Both the position numbers and the translations under genes were made by a program. A stretch of DNA of 64,000 bases from Malachius bipustulatus (lineage: Eukaryota > Arthropoda > Insecta > Coleoptera > Melyridae). This document shows positions 13,231 through 24,310 of the stretch, piece after piece; position 1 is the stretch's first letter, and each line of letters starts with the position of its first letter. The stretch spans positions 77,248,186 through 77,312,185 of the forward strand of contig OU342630.1 of assembly GCA_910589415.1 (NCBI GenBank). Direction: 5' to 3'. Under the pieces are notes generated by a model, which saw nothing but the letters and a program-made list of their open reading frames with translations, was not told the origin of the DNA and did no database searches.

Positions 13231-13599
13231 GCTCAATAAAAACTTTCAAAAAAAAAATTATTTGAGTGCAGATGATTAATTATTCAAATTTAACTTTTTT
13301 AGAGAAATTAAAGAAGCATTTCCTCCTCTTAACCAAGAGGAAATGCTGCAGGAATTTTTTTTTAATAGTTATAGGTATAAACTTTGCATTAATAGTCGGA
13401 ATGTCTTATCCAAAAATAAAAATATATCTGTAATTTGCTTTTTATACAGGATGGAAACTTGTAAGTGGGTCATGTAATATCGCTATAATATGTAAATAAT
13501 GTAATTTAAATATAAATAATAATAAATGATAATAATTAAGATAAAAATTATTGCTGAAATAACTTCGGGCAATGGCTAAAAATGTACCTAGGTACTTGA

Positions 13600-13835
13600 A
13601 AAAAGAGGTATAACATATCGGTCTTAACTTTGTAGATGAAACAAAGTCGCCACTCCAGTAATTATGGGCTTTGAGAACTTGCTCATTCTAGCCATCTTCA
13701 AGTTTACCATATACATTATAATTGAATAGACGAACACAAACATCCAGAGCGAAAGTGGGATTCGAACCCAGTCGGTGGCAGTCCAACGCTTAGTAGTCTA
13801 TCTCTGGCACTCTAACCGGCTGAGCTACCACCTGC
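13600..13835 (-). mobile_element. tRNA-derived SINE
   Basis: Read on the minus strand, the head looks like a tRNA: GCAGGTGGTAGCTCAGCCGG. It has a perfect RNA polymerase III A box (TAGCTCAGCCGG, 13827-13816) and B box (GGGTTCGAATCCC, 13769-13757). The distance between the boxes is longer than in a normal tRNA and the acceptor stem does not pair, so this is a tRNA-derived SINE and not a tRNA gene. The unrelated tail runs to roughly 13600, a boundary I set only loosely. The gypsy element's left LTR starts 17 bp beyond the SINE head. Confidence 0.65.
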
Positions 13836-13851
13836 TTTAAAATGTACTTAT

Positions 13852-14173
13852 TGTTGTGTATCTGGGGGCAGTGTAGTTGTAGGTACTATTGTAATAATAT
13901 TGAATTATACACAAATTAACTTTATTCGATCCTTAACACTAATATATACAGTTGTATGTAAAACGATTATAAGAAAGCTTGAAGTAATATTTATCGTTGG
14001 TGAATGTACTGTAGTTCAGACCAATGTGTAATGTAATCTGTATGCTGGTCTGTATGCTAAGCTAATTGCTAATGCTGCAGTGGCTGGAGTGTATACAGGA
14101 CTCCGGCCGAGAAGCCGGTAGTTTACAGTGTTGTCACTGTGTAATATATTTCCCTAATATGGAAGACATAACA
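13852..14173 (-). repeat. 3' LTR of the gypsy element (322 bp)
   Basis: In coding sense it starts TGTTATGTCTTCC and ends ATACACAACA. I see no difference from the 5' LTR. Confidence 0.92.
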
Positions 14174-14187
14174 TCTCTCCCTTTCCT
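14174..14187 (-). other. Polypurine tract of the gypsy element
   Basis: On the minus strand AGGAAAGGGAGAGA abuts the 3' LTR, the expected primer for plus-strand DNA synthesis. Confidence 0.8.
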
Positions 14188-14319
14188 ATTTTAACTTAAA
14201 ACTACTAATAAGCTAAACAAAGTAATTAAGATATGTAACTACCTAAATGAGAATATGTTTGTAATTATACTTATACATAAACATGGTTACCTTAAGTAAA
14301 ACAACATATTAAACAATAA

Positions 14320-17300
14320 TTATAGGTTCAATCTAACAACTGGCTTCCTTATTCTAGTTGTTCTTAAAATATTAGGTGGTGTAACATTTATATTATTATC
14401 ATTTACCTGAATGTCAGTCATTGCCTCTGTTGAAGTATCCGGTATAATATTATTTGATGTAGAATCTCTAGGAGTGTATTTCCCTATCAAACGTATTTGA
14501 TTAACGTGTCTGCGCCACGTCATTCCATTGTCTAGTTTAATTAAATAGTGTAATCTACCTAATTTTTTGTGAATAATTCCAAATTTCCATTTTTCATGAT
14601 GAATGTAATCCCTAACTGATACTCTCTCTCCCACTTTAAAATTTCTAATAATTTTCTCAGGTGATTTAGTACCGTTCGTATTCTCATTGGAATTTGGTTT
14701 AATCAAATCTAATCGTGTACGTATTTCACGACCTAGCATAAGCTTGGCTGGACTACTTCCCGTAGATGTATGTGGCGTTCTTCTGTATTGTAATAAAAAT
14801 TGTTGTAAGATATCCGAAATTTGAGTATTATTATTATTTGCTGTAGCTGCACGAAGCGAATTTTTCAGTGTTTGTATATGCCTTTCAGCTAACCCGTTCG
14901 TAGCAGGATGATAAGGTGCGCTGCATTTGTGCATTATTCCATTGTTTTTTAGAAACTGTTGGAATTGATACGATTTGAATTGCGCTCCATTATCACTAAT
15001 CAATAAATTAGGTAAACCGAAGGAACTAAAAATTTGTCTACATAATTGAATTGTTGTATGAGTTGTAATGTTCTTTACAGCGTGTATTTCCGGCCATTTA
15101 GAGTATGCATCGACTAGGACAAAAAAATAATAGCCCATGAATGGTCCTGCATAGTCGATATGGATTCTCTGAAACGGTCTTGTAGCTGGTTCCCATGAAT
15201 GGGTCTCAACGGGTGGTGGGTTATTCCTAAATTTGTTACACTCGAAGCAATTTCTACCTGCTTCTTCAATTTCTTGGGATATACCTGGCCACCAACAAAA
15301 GCTTCTCGCTAAAGCTTTCATCTTTACGACTCCCATGTGTCCAGAATGTAATTCTTGTAAAATTTCTTTACGGAGTGAGGTCGGAATAACTGTACATTGT
15401 TTACGGATGACGCAACCGTCTTTTAAAGTAAATTCATTTTGGTTAATATTAAATCTAACCTTAGGTTTTAACAAAAAGCCACGTTCTAATCCTAATATTA
15501 ATTTGGACAATTCGGGATCGTTTTTTGTTTCCCTCTGTAATTTATCAATTGTAATTGGTAATGTTTCTAATTGATTTAAATAAAATATGTCACATTCATC
15601 GTATTCATTTGCAAGTAATTTTTCGGATGTATCTGGTAAACGAGATAGAAAATCTGCGTTGCCATGTAATTTCGTATTCCGATATTTTATGTCAAACTGA
15701 AACATTTGTAAATATATTGCGTAATGTTGCATTCTCGTAGCACATAGCACTGGCAATTGTTTATTTGGATTGAAAATTTGCGTCAATGCTTTGCAGTCTG
15801 TATAAAGAATGAATCTTTTCCCGAATAAAAATTGATAAAATTTCTTAATTCCGAAAATTATGCTGTAAGCTTCTTTGTCTACTTGGGGATAACGTTTTTG
15901 CGTTTCCGAAAGTGTTTTTGATGCAAATTGAATCGGTCGCTCTGATCCATCTGGGTATAAATGCGATAAGACTGCTCCCACGCAATGAGAACTGCTATCT
16001 GTTGCTAAAACTAGCGGTAGTTTCGGATCAAAATGAGCAAGTATCCTATCGGATTGTATTTCTTTCTTAATGTAATCAAAAGAATTTTGGCACTCCCTGC
16101 TCCAAAAGAAAGGTGTATCTTGCCTCAATAATTGATTTAATGGATGTAATATTTCGCTTAAATTTGGAAAGAAACGAGCGTAATAATTTATTAAGCCAAT
16201 GTATGCTTTAATCTCGTGTTTGTTTTCAGGAATCTTAGCATTTTGTATTGCACTAATCTTAGATTTAGTTTTGTGTATACCGTTTTTATCAATAATAAAA
16301 CCACAGTACTCGATTTGATCCCTCATAAATTCACATTTACTACGGTTTACTTTGATATTATGATCGGCAAATTTTTGTAATACCAATTTCAGTCGCTCCA
16401 AATGTGTATTATCATCTGGCGCTGTAATTTCTATATCGTCTAAGAATACTGAAATTCCTGGAATGTGCTTTAAAATATTTTCAATTTCACGCTGCCATAT
16501 GGCTGGTGCGGACGCTAAGCCGTACATAAGTCTGGAACTTTGAAAAAGTCCCAAATGAGTATTCAAGGTCAAATATTTGCGATCCTCAGGGCGAACTTCT
16601 AGTTGTAGGTAGGCTTGACTCAGATCAATTTTACTAAACTTGTCGCCGCCAGATAAAGATGCAAACAAACTATCTAAAGTAGGTAAGGGATGCTCGTCTA
16701 TTATTAGATTTGGATTTAACGTTACCTTGAAATCACCGCATATCCGGACCCGACCGTTTGCTTTCACCACTGGTACAATAGGCGTAGCAAATTGAGAATG
16801 TTCGACTCTTGTAAGTATACCTTCCCTGACTAAAAGGTTTATTTCATCCTCAACTTTCGATTTTATTGCAAAAGGAATTTGCCTGGCTTTAAGAAATACC
16901 GGTTGTACGTTTTCTTTCAACTTTAGCGCGGTCTGTATACCTGAAATTTTACCGATACTTTCCTCGAAAACTGTATTATATTGTGAGAGTAGCGTGTCTA
17001 AATCTGTTCCTAGAGAACGATTCTCTTGTAATTGATGAATATTTCCTAAGTCAATATTTAATTGCCGTATCCACTCTCTACCTAATAATGGACTCTTATC
17101 TATATTCGTAATGTACAAATTTAGTGGAATTTCTTTTCCTTTGTATTTCACCTTTACTTCAGCAAAACCAATGACATCGATTCGTTTCTTACAGAATGTA
17201 GTTAGAATAATTGAACTCTTATGTATTGGAAGTTCATTGAAAATCATTTTGAAAGTATTAATATTAATTACACTAACTGATGCACCTGTATCTACTTCAA

Positions 17301-18294
17301 ATAAAATGTTATTACTATTCACTTGTAAATTTAACGTATATTGTTCCCTGAACTTTTCTTGTTCACTTTCGATCTGACAAATTTCATTTAGCGAGTTTAC
17401 ATTTTTTGTCTGATCTGACTTCTTTAGCTTGAAACAAACGTTTCTTGTATGACCTTTAGTTTTACAAAAAGAACAATAATTATTACGTATATTGCATTTA
17501 TCTGCTAAATGATCATATGAGCCACATCTGTAACACTTAGATTTCTTCGTATTATTATTTCTGGTAGGAAATTTTCGCTCATGTGAAGTGAATGAAGTTT
17601 TAGGTGTACTTACATTTTCGTTCTTGGAGTAGTTTGGTTTTGTATTATACGCCTTCACTTTGTGCACTCTCCCTTCGCTGCTATGTAGTTTCGCTGCATT
17701 TCTCCTTCTCGTGGATAGCTCGATGTTGGTTGCTACTTCGACTGCTTTTTCTAGAGTTAGGTCCTTGTACTCCAACAATCTGCTTTGGATGATTTCGGAT
17801 CTTAATCCGAAGACGAATTGATTCCGTAGCGCTTTCTTCAAATGATCGCCAAATTTGCAATGTATTGCCAATCGCTGAAGTCCGGTGAGAAAGTCTTCTA
17901 TAGTTTCTCCCTCCTGTTGTTTCCGTTGATTAAAACGAAAATTTTCGGCGATTTCCGATGGCTCGGGATTGTAATATTGTTTCATTTGCTGTGTAAGCTC
18001 TGCGTATGTTTTCCCTGATGGATCTTCCGGTGCCATTTTGTCACACAAAAGATCGTAAGCTTCTGCCCCCATGTAATGTAGTAGGTAGTCAGTGCGGTTT
18101 TCTTCTGATACATGGAAAACCCTAAAAGCTGATTCCAACCTTTTCAACCATCTTTCAAATGTTGTCGTATTTTGATTGAAATTTTCAATTGTGAATGTAG
18201 TGTGTACTGTATGCTGTACTGTAGTAACTTCTTGGTCCGATGATGTATCCGTACTTTTGTTTGGTGTTCCCGTAACTTTGTTGCTTTTACCCAT
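14320..18294 (-). CDS. Gag-Pol polyprotein of the Ty3/gypsy retrotransposon (1324 aa)
   Basis: It encodes capsid and replication enzymes of the retrotransposon in one uninterrupted frame from ATG at 18294. Order of domains: Gag capsid region (about residues 30-200, with FERWLKRLE); two CCHC zinc knuckles (CYRCGSYDHLADKC, then CSFCKTKGHTRNVC, near 255-290); protease with VDTGASVSVI (about 335); reverse transcriptase with KIDLSQAYLQL and FLDDIE as the YxDD-type motif; RNase H with ATDSSSHCVGAVLSH; integrase with an H-H-C-C zinc site (HSGHMG...CFEC) and catalytic D, D, E in HIDYAGP, ISDNGAQF and NGLAERH. A C-terminal RRHVNQI tail follows. No stop or frameshift is seen, and all catalytic residues that can be judged are in place, so it may be active. 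No envelope ORF is present. Confidence 0.95.
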   Translation of the reverse strand: MGKSNKVTGTPNKSTDTSSDQEVTTVQHTVHTTFTIENFNQNTTTFERWLKRLESAFRVFHVSEENRTDYLLHYMGAEAYDLLCDKMAPEDPSGKTYAELTQQMKQYYNPEPSEIAENFRFNQRKQQEGETIEDFLTGLQRLAIHCKFGDHLKKALRNQFVFGLRSEIIQSRLLEYKDLTLEKAVEVATNIELSTRRRNAAKLHSSEGRVHKVKAYNTKPNYSKNENVSTPKTSFTSHERKFPTRNNNTKKSKCYRCGSYDHLADKCNIRNNYCSFCKTKGHTRNVCFKLKKSDQTKNVNSLNEICQIESEQEKFREQYTLNLQVNSNNILFEVDTGASVSVININTFKMIFNELPIHKSSIILTTFCKKRIDVIGFAEVKVKYKGKEIPLNLYITNIDKSPLLGREWIRQLNIDLGNIHQLQENRSLGTDLDTLLSQYNTVFEESIGKISGIQTALKLKENVQPVFLKARQIPFAIKSKVEDEINLLVREGILTRVEHSQFATPIVPVVKANGRVRICGDFKVTLNPNLIIDEHPLPTLDSLFASLSGGDKFSKIDLSQAYLQLEVRPEDRKYLTLNTHLGLFQSSRLMYGLASAPAIWQREIENILKHIPGISVFLDDIEITAPDDNTHLERLKLVLQKFADHNIKVNRSKCEFMRDQIEYCGFIIDKNGIHKTKSKISAIQNAKIPENKHEIKAYIGLINYYARFFPNLSEILHPLNQLLRQDTPFFWSRECQNSFDYIKKEIQSDRILAHFDPKLPLVLATDSSSHCVGAVLSHLYPDGSERPIQFASKTLSETQKRYPQVDKEAYSIIFGIKKFYQFLFGKRFILYTDCKALTQIFNPNKQLPVLCATRMQHYAIYLQMFQFDIKYRNTKLHGNADFLSRLPDTSEKLLANEYDECDIFYLNQLETLPITIDKLQRETKNDPELSKLILGLERGFLLKPKVRFNINQNEFTLKDGCVIRKQCTVIPTSLRKEILQELHSGHMGVVKMKALARSFCWWPGISQEIEEAGRNCFECNKFRNNPPPVETHSWEPATRPFQRIHIDYAGPFMGYYFFVLVDAYSKWPEIHAVKNITTHTTIQLCRQIFSSFGLPNLLISDNGAQFKSYQFQQFLKNNGIMHKCSAPYHPATNGLAERHIQTLKNSLRAATANNNNTQISDILQQFLLQYRRTPHTSTGSSPAKLMLGREIRTRLDLIKPNSNENTNGTKSPEKIIRNFKVGERVSVRDYIHHEKWKFGIIHKKLGRLHYLIKLDNGMTWRRHVNQIRLIGKYTPRDSTSNNIIPDTSTEAMTDIQVNDNNINVTPPNILRTTRIRKPVVRLNL

Positions 18295-18403
18295 TTCGGA
18301 AGTGTGTAATAAATTTCACTCACGGAAAACTAATACATAGATAATTTTCACTTGTGTTAGGAACTCACTGTAGGTACTCACTTTTGTAATAAGGTTCTTC
18401 TTT

Positions 18404-18416
18404 ATCCTCGTCGCCA
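18404..18416 (-). other. Primer binding site, tRNA-Ser type
   Basis: The minus strand reads TGGCGACGAGGAT three bases after the 5' LTR. This is complementary to a 3' end ATCCTCGTCG+CCA, as in insect serine tRNAs. The match is 13 nt. Confidence 0.7.
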
Positions 18417-18419
18417 AAC

Positions 18420-18741
18420 TGTTGTGTATCTGGGGGCAGTGTAGTTGTAGGTACTATTGTAATAATATTGAATTATACACAAATTAACTTTATTCGATCC
18501 TTAACACTAATATATACAGTTGTATGTAAAACGATTATAAGAAAGCTTGAAGTAATATTTATCGTTGGTGAATGTACTGTAGTTCAGACCAATGTGTAAT
18601 GTAATCTGTATGCTGGTCTGTATGCTAAGCTAATTGCTAATGCTGCAGTGGCTGGAGTGTATACAGGACTCCGGCCGAGAAGCCGGTAGTTTACAGTGTT
18701 GTCACTGTGTAATATATTTCCCTAATATGGAAGACATAACA
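18420..18741 (-). repeat. 5' LTR of the gypsy element (322 bp)
   Basis: Same sequence and length as the LTR at 13852-14173; it should carry the promoter. In minus sense it is followed by the primer binding site. Confidence 0.92.
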
Positions 18742-18746
18742 CTTAT

Positions 18747-19446
18747 ATTACCTACTTTCAGCAGCAACATCCCATATACATATAGGTACGCCTAAATACG
18801 TCACCTGTCTGAACTCCTGAACCTGAAATTCATGCTAATGCTGATGGCTTCCATGATACAATAGACTTTAAAAGATATATTATTTACTTATAGGTTCCCC
18901 CACGAGTTACTTTTTATGACTAATGACTATGACGTCATCAACAGGATCTCACTGCGCAATGCAATGTCACTTTCCCATTATTCGGTATGTATGAATAGCA
19001 TTGAATTTAGTAAGTATATGGTTTTTTACTACTTTATTTTGCGTTATTTAATTCAACACCTGTTTAATAATGCGCTATGTGCTGAGTACACTTATTGTAA
19101 TAACAATAACAGAAGCGGAATATAACACCGATAATGTGTCGCTTATTCGTTTTCCGAGTGTGGTATCCAGTGTTATCAAAGGCATAGCAGCATGTGTTCT
19201 CGTAAAGACAAAATAAAAATACGCAAAGGCCAGAGTGTGATCAAAACATTTTAAAGCAAGTGAATTGTTAGGATATACCCAGCATGAACTGTTAGGATAT
19301 ATAATGAAGAGCGGCAGATTAAATCTGGAACAATTCCAACTGAAAGCATTTTTGGAAATAATGAGCTTTTCAGTGGAAGTAGGTGCTGCTAAAGCCTATT
19401 CTGTCATAGGTACATACCCCAATCATTCATCCTATCATCCTTCAGT
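18747..19446. other. AT-rich spacer between two retrotransposons
   Basis: No supported gene. ORFs here are short and without recognisable similarity. The last four bases (CAGT, 19443-19446) form the left target duplication of the next element. Confidence 0.5.
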
Positions 19447-22306
19447 TGGAGCCTTCCTCCCCCTCGCTTACTCCCACTCAAAAAGTTGAACAATAAAAAA
19501 GATAATAATTCACTTACCTTAACCCCGAAAGGAAGGAGGTGGCTATTGACAGATCTCAATGTGACTGGGCAAATTTGTAACATTAGCCACATTGGCCTGT
19601 CGAGTGGAACATATCAAATTTGGAATGCCCCACCCAAATATTCTAAATGTCGAAACAAAAATAAACTTTAAATTTTGAAAAGTGATCGTCTAAATTTCCA
19701 AAGTATCAAATCAAAACCAAACTTAATCAAAATGTTCGTTGTGATTATCCAGCCCGGGACAGATAAATGTGGCCTTCCTCTGGAAAATCCAGCATTCACC
19801 GAACCAGACTGGACCCGTAGTAACTCCTAACAATTTTACAAACAATAACAAAAAAAATGATAAACCCCACCAAAATATACCAGAATAATCACCCTATTCT
19901 TGATGTTACTCTACTTATTGAATAGATGTTTTAAAAGAACATGAGGAGGGTTGATTCTCAAAACTCTAAAATTGTTGAATTTTAATACAAAGATTTATTA
20001 AAATCAATTTCATCATCAGTACAATAGACTGGCAATCACCAATAGATCTTACATATCAACAATCAATTTAATAATTAAAATCAGTCATCCTGACTCAAAT
20101 ATTCAAACATAAATATTACCTTATTACCAATGATATCAAACTTACATGATTAAAATTCAAGATAGGTACCTATATCATTTCAATAGTTCAGATAAAAATT
20201 TCCAAAGCTCAAATTCTATTAAACAATTTCTAAACTATAACACATAGGTATGATTCTGAATAGAACTCGGAGTTAGATCAGAGATTATTTATCAAAAATT
20301 TAAATTTATCTTAAGCAAAAGTTTCAATATAAAAATCGGTATCTACCTACAAAATCTGAAATTCAAAATTTAATTTGCAAAATGATCATCTCTAACTCAA
20401 AATCCTAAACACACACGATAAATTTAATAAATTATTTTTACACATAACCATTACATTAGTCACTTGTTGACCACAATAAAAGTTCATAACATATTACCAC
20501 AAATCAGTTTCACTTAGAAAGTCATAGGTGATGAAATCAATTAAACACTGTACTTGAATTTATTTAATTTTCTGGATTGTCGGAAAATAGCAAAAGTTAA
20601 TTCACTCATAAAGACATATCTTATTATTCAAAACTCCATCTCAAAAACTGACGAACTAAGGATCCTCTAACCTAAGCGCGATGATCAAAGACTAGGCCGG
20701 CATGGTTGCTGGAACTGCCTTTGCACTGGTGTTAGCACCCCTTGGTTGATGCTCCAGGTGCCGGATGAGCTGGACTGCTCCCCCTGCTACCTTGGGACGA
20801 CCAAATATAAAAGCGCTAGAACCTCTGCCTGATGAAACCTTCCATGCCTCCAAACTAAACTCCACCACTCTTCTTTATTTCTCCAAGCTTCTTCAAATAT
20901 CACCCTTCACACAGGTTAGTATACCTACCTAGGTAGGTACCTACCTAAGCCTCCACATGATCGAATCTTTATGTAAACTTTCATGTGAATCAGAAATTTG
21001 AAAGTTGGAACTCAAAACTCAGAAACTAGAAGTTCGAAATTAACATTCAGGAATCAAAAGTTAAAACTTAGAAATTCAAAGTTCGAAATCAAAAACTGGA
21101 AATCGGAAATTAGTAGTTAAAAAATTGAAACTAGAAGTTGGAATCTAACACTCTAGAACTTGAAGCTCAAAAGTAAATCAAAACTAAAGTTCAAAACTAC
21201 GTTCAAAACTACGTCCCAAAACTTTGTCCCAAAACTTCGTCCCAAAACTACGTCCCAAAACTACGTCCCAAAACTACGTCCAAAACTACGTTCAAAACTA
21301 AGTAGTAAGTAAGTCCAAGACTTCGTCCAAAACTACATCCCAAAACTACGTTCCAAAACTTAATCTAGTAGTACGTAAGTCCAAAACCACGTCCCTTGTC
21401 TGTAAAGACAAGAAAGCGAACATTAGTTATAATGACCAAAATTAAATTCAAAAGATTACTCACGTAAGACTGCATCTTTCACGGAAACAACTTCACCATA
21501 ATAATATCTATGTGTGCTTACACAAGGGACTAATACTAATTTACGAACTTGTAGACAAGCTACATGATCTCCCGAATTAAGACCCAAAAATGAGCCTAAC
21601 GCGTCCTCTACCCTTACTTATAATTTTCTGGGGTGACGCTACTCATGCGCCCCAACTACCGTCTAACCGAAATTGTTGACCCACTTTCAACTCCAAATCT
21701 CATCATTGACAGTATGCAACACTTAAAACTCGCACGCGACGGTGTCGGATCTTTCACCATATACGTCAGCACACTCTCGACAGTACGACCAACCTCTCCA
21801 GTTCTCCCTCTATTCAAACTTAAATTTCACAATCGTGAATCCGCATATCTCCGAGGCTTGTCGTGTCTCAGAACGAAACGCAAGTTGTTTATGTTTCTTT
21901 ATGGGTCTTCTCAACTATCTTTTCCTGTTTTTTTTAACCCACACCCAAAGAAATAATCTTTTAGGTTTTATCTGGATAACTAATCGGAAATCTAGAGTAG
22001 CAAGATGAGAGTGGTCTCATTAGACGCGGAAAATTAATTCGCATAAGATGATATGCTTTTCAAACTCTGAAGACCCAGAACCGGGACAGAAAATCGACCA
22101 GACATGTTTTCTACGTCTTACTTAAATAACAAAAGCAAGAATTTCTTAATAGCTGCCAGGTGTTCGTTCGTGATCTTTGCCTAATACAGCCTCCTACATC
22201 AGCGAAAATGTACAGTCAATCATAACTTTTCTGAACTTTATAAAAATATTCCAAATTGAGAATTAAAATTTTGAAAAAGAAAACGTAGCGTGCAAGGCAC
22301 GCTGCA
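19447..22306 (-). repeat. 3' LTR (2860 bp) of the long-LTR element
   Basis: Nearly identical to 27720-30583. Differences I saw: A against T at the fourth base, a 3-bp indel near 20067, T against C near 20617 and one T in a run near 21930. It contains a 13-14-bp tandem repeat of CAAAACTACGTCC type at about 21180-21390 and a plus-strand TATA box with a splice donor. ORFs inside (for example 21633-21956) have no recognisable domain. Confidence 0.88.
20806..20914 (+). promoter_or_regulatory. Antisense TATA box, short exon and splice donor within the 3' LTR
   Basis: TATAAAA at 20806-20812 is followed about 100 bp later by CACACAG/GTTAGT (donor after 20914). The signal lies on the plus strand, opposite to the element's coding sense. 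The same arrangement is in the other LTR at 29082-29190. Confidence 0.4.
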
Positions 22307-22317
22307 CACCCCCCCTT
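22307..22317 (-). other. Polypurine tract of the long-LTR element
   Basis: On the minus strand the bases abutting the 3' LTR read AAGGGGGGGTG. It supports the minus orientation deduced from the ORFs. Confidence 0.6.
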
Positions 22318-22439
22318 GTAAAAAGGAAGGAAAAGTCTCCACAAGAAACTTTTCCGAGAGAGCTCCTCTCGAGTCAACAACTAACAAATCCCAACAAACC
22401 GAAAGAAAAGACAGAAAGAACAAGTTTTAAACACTCCAT

Positions 22440-22860
22440 GTTTCAAACATAAAGCAATATGGGCGAGCCCTGACCTCGGAAACCGCCAGTAGGACTCTGG
22501 TTACTAAAACTAGGTTAAACAGGCTCCCAAAAGGAAAACCTGACTGCCGTTATTCGGAAACTAACTCCGCTCTACACATAATTCAATAAAATAAGTTGAG
22601 TCTTATGAGAACACAAAGGGACTCAAAAAGACAAAACTCTTATGGTGGCAATATTTGCCTATGTAGCGAAGCTCAAATAATTGGCCCCTGTGGTTGGCAT
22701 GTCGCAAGACTATACCTCCTACTTCATCAGTCGGGGGCTCCACAACTGACTAAACGGCAGGCCCTTTCCATTTATAAGGCTGGAAATGACATAATGCACC
22801 CCTCTAGTACACTACCTTGTAACTAAAGATTTTTCAAAAGAAAGCTAAATATTTTCCCTA
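22440..22860. repeat. Internal direct repeat A of the long-LTR element
   Basis: It matches 22880-23280 at an estimated 65-75% identity by eye, with shared blocks such as CTACTTCATCAG, CACCCCTCTAGT and GGGGGCT in the same order. It contains a hairpin at 22696-22716. Confidence 0.65.
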
Positions 22861-22879
22861 ACCTCTGGTTGAACAGACT

Positions 22880-23280
22880 ATACCAGAACCAATAACCTCT
22901 AACACCGTACTCATCCATAAAATAAAACTAAAACTATGTGAAACAGAGTTCTCCATTGGAGAAACCCCGGCTGTCGTCAATCGATTACTGATTTCGTCCT
23001 ACACACAAAAATCAAGGAGTTGGGTCTGCATGAACACCTCAAGGAAATTCAGCGACCAAAACTCGTGAATTGGCAATACTGCCAGGATGACGAAACCTTA
23101 AAGATTCGGCCCCTATGGTCGGTATGTCGCCCGACAATACCACCTACTTCATCAGCTGGGGGCTAAGCAGCTGACTAGACGACAGGGCAATTCTCCGCTT
23201 ATGAGGCCGGAAATGCCAAAATACACCCCTCTAGTGCGTTTCCCTGCGACTAGAGATTTAAAGTCAAAAGCTAAAAAGGT
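22880..23280. repeat. Internal direct repeat B of the long-LTR element
   Basis: Diverged partner of 22440-22860, with a matching hairpin at 23121-23141. Confidence 0.65.
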
Positions 23281-23572
23281 TTCCTCGATCGTTAGTTAGT
23301 TAAGAATAACGTCCTAACGACTTTGGAGCGAAATATGATTCCTAACAAAGGAAATCATAGAGAAATCTAAAAGAGCCAAAACTAAATTTCTACATAGAAA
23401 AGCCTAAAGAAATTTTAAATCTAAGAGTTCTACTTATACCTCAAACTCCAAGACGTCTAAATCGGGTCAAATGTCAAAATTGTTCATACTCAAAGTATTT
23501 CGATCTGGACACTTCCAAATCAAAATTATTCATACCTCAAAATATCAAAACCGAAATATTGAAGATATTCAT

Positions 23573-23710
23573 ACTCAAAAAATGTCAAAATCGGGATATC
23601 TAAATTATCTACACTCAAAAATGTCAAAATCGGGATATCTAAATTATCTATACTCAAAAATGTCAAAATCGGGATATCTAATTATCTATACTCAAAAATG
23701 TCAAAATTGT
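23573..23710. repeat. ~38-bp tandem repeat
   Basis: About three and a half units, each containing ACTCAAAAATGTCAAAATCG and then GGATATCTAAATTATCTA. The plus-strand ORF across it (23471-23761) is an artefact of repeat length. Confidence 0.85.
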
Positions 23711-24185
23711 TTCCCAAAAACGTCCAAATTATTCAACAAGATTCAGTCAAGTGGTTATTAAAAGCACAAGAATAGATGAAATTCTGAAACTCCAACTCGG
23801 ATTTTATTTCTCAAAATTCTTTAACGCGAACGCTAAGTATCAGTAGTAAGACAGATTTAATTTTCCAAGATTTCCCTCTACTGAGACCTACGTCACTAAA
23901 TTTCTCTACTGAACGACTCAAAGTGGTACTGGAACTGTGCGGCCATTCTTACTCAAGAACCCGTCGAGACTTACCCAGACACCTAAACTCAAAGACTCAA
24001 AACTATCTCAACTTCAATTCATTACTCTAAAACTTACACAAATGTGTTAGACCTTCAGAATTATACTGATATGTTGACTAAGGTGGAACTTGACGTCAAA
24101 ATATAGGGAGTAAAGTCCCTACTTTACTTAAAAGAACTTGGAAATAATTTCCCAATTCAAAATTGTCATCAAAGGGTAAACATAC

Positions 24186-24310
24186 TATATTGTCCTAAAA
24201 AGGACTGTCAGTTTTCACTTTAGACGGTGCAGGGCGGAAAAGGACGAAAAAGGACCCGATTGTCGTTTTCGCTTTAGACGGGGCAGGGCGGAAAAGGGCA
24301 AACAAAAGGA
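24186..24310. repeat. Breakpoint unit, copy A plus partial copy
   Basis: It carries AAGGACTGTCAG, CTTTAGACGGTGCAGGGCGG and GGACGAAAAAGGACCC, then a second partial copy starting TTTTCGCTTTAGACGGGGCA. The same unit recurs at 26104-26190 and 26230-26315, on both sides of the integrase fragment. Confidence 0.75.

Larger units (their letters stand above)
13852..18741 (-). mobile_element. Full-length Ty3/gypsy LTR retrotransposon
   Basis: It is bounded by two 322-bp LTRs that look identical (13852-14173 and 18420-18741), reading TGTTATG...AACA-type ends in coding sense, and flanked by a 5-bp target duplication CTTAT (13847-13851 and 18742-18746). The single long ORF, primer site and polypurine tract are all present, so it looks structurally complete. 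Identical LTRs mean the insertion is recent. A single Gag-Pol ORF plus a serine-tRNA primer site resembles the mag lineage, but placement would need a tree. Confidence 0.93.

Noticed and set aside
13757..13835. Possible functional tRNA gene on the minus strand
   Set aside because: A and B boxes are perfect but too far apart, and the acceptor stem does not pair; a tRNA-derived SINE explains it better.
14320..18294. Reading the gypsy element as an endogenous retrovirus
   Set aside because: There is no envelope ORF after the integrase; only 146 bp separate the stop codon from the 3' LTR.
21180..21390. CRISPR-like array of CAAAACTACGTCC units
   Set aside because: The units are head-to-tail with no spacers and lie in a eukaryotic LTR; it is an ordinary tandem repeat.
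21633..21956. 107-aa ORF present in both long LTRs (again at 29909)
   Set aside because: Duplication comes from the LTRs themselves. It has no recognisable domain, and a one-base indel in a T-run changes its end in the second copy.
23471..23761. 96-aa ORF with repeated peptide
   Set aside because: It is the translation of a ~38-bp tandem DNA repeat.
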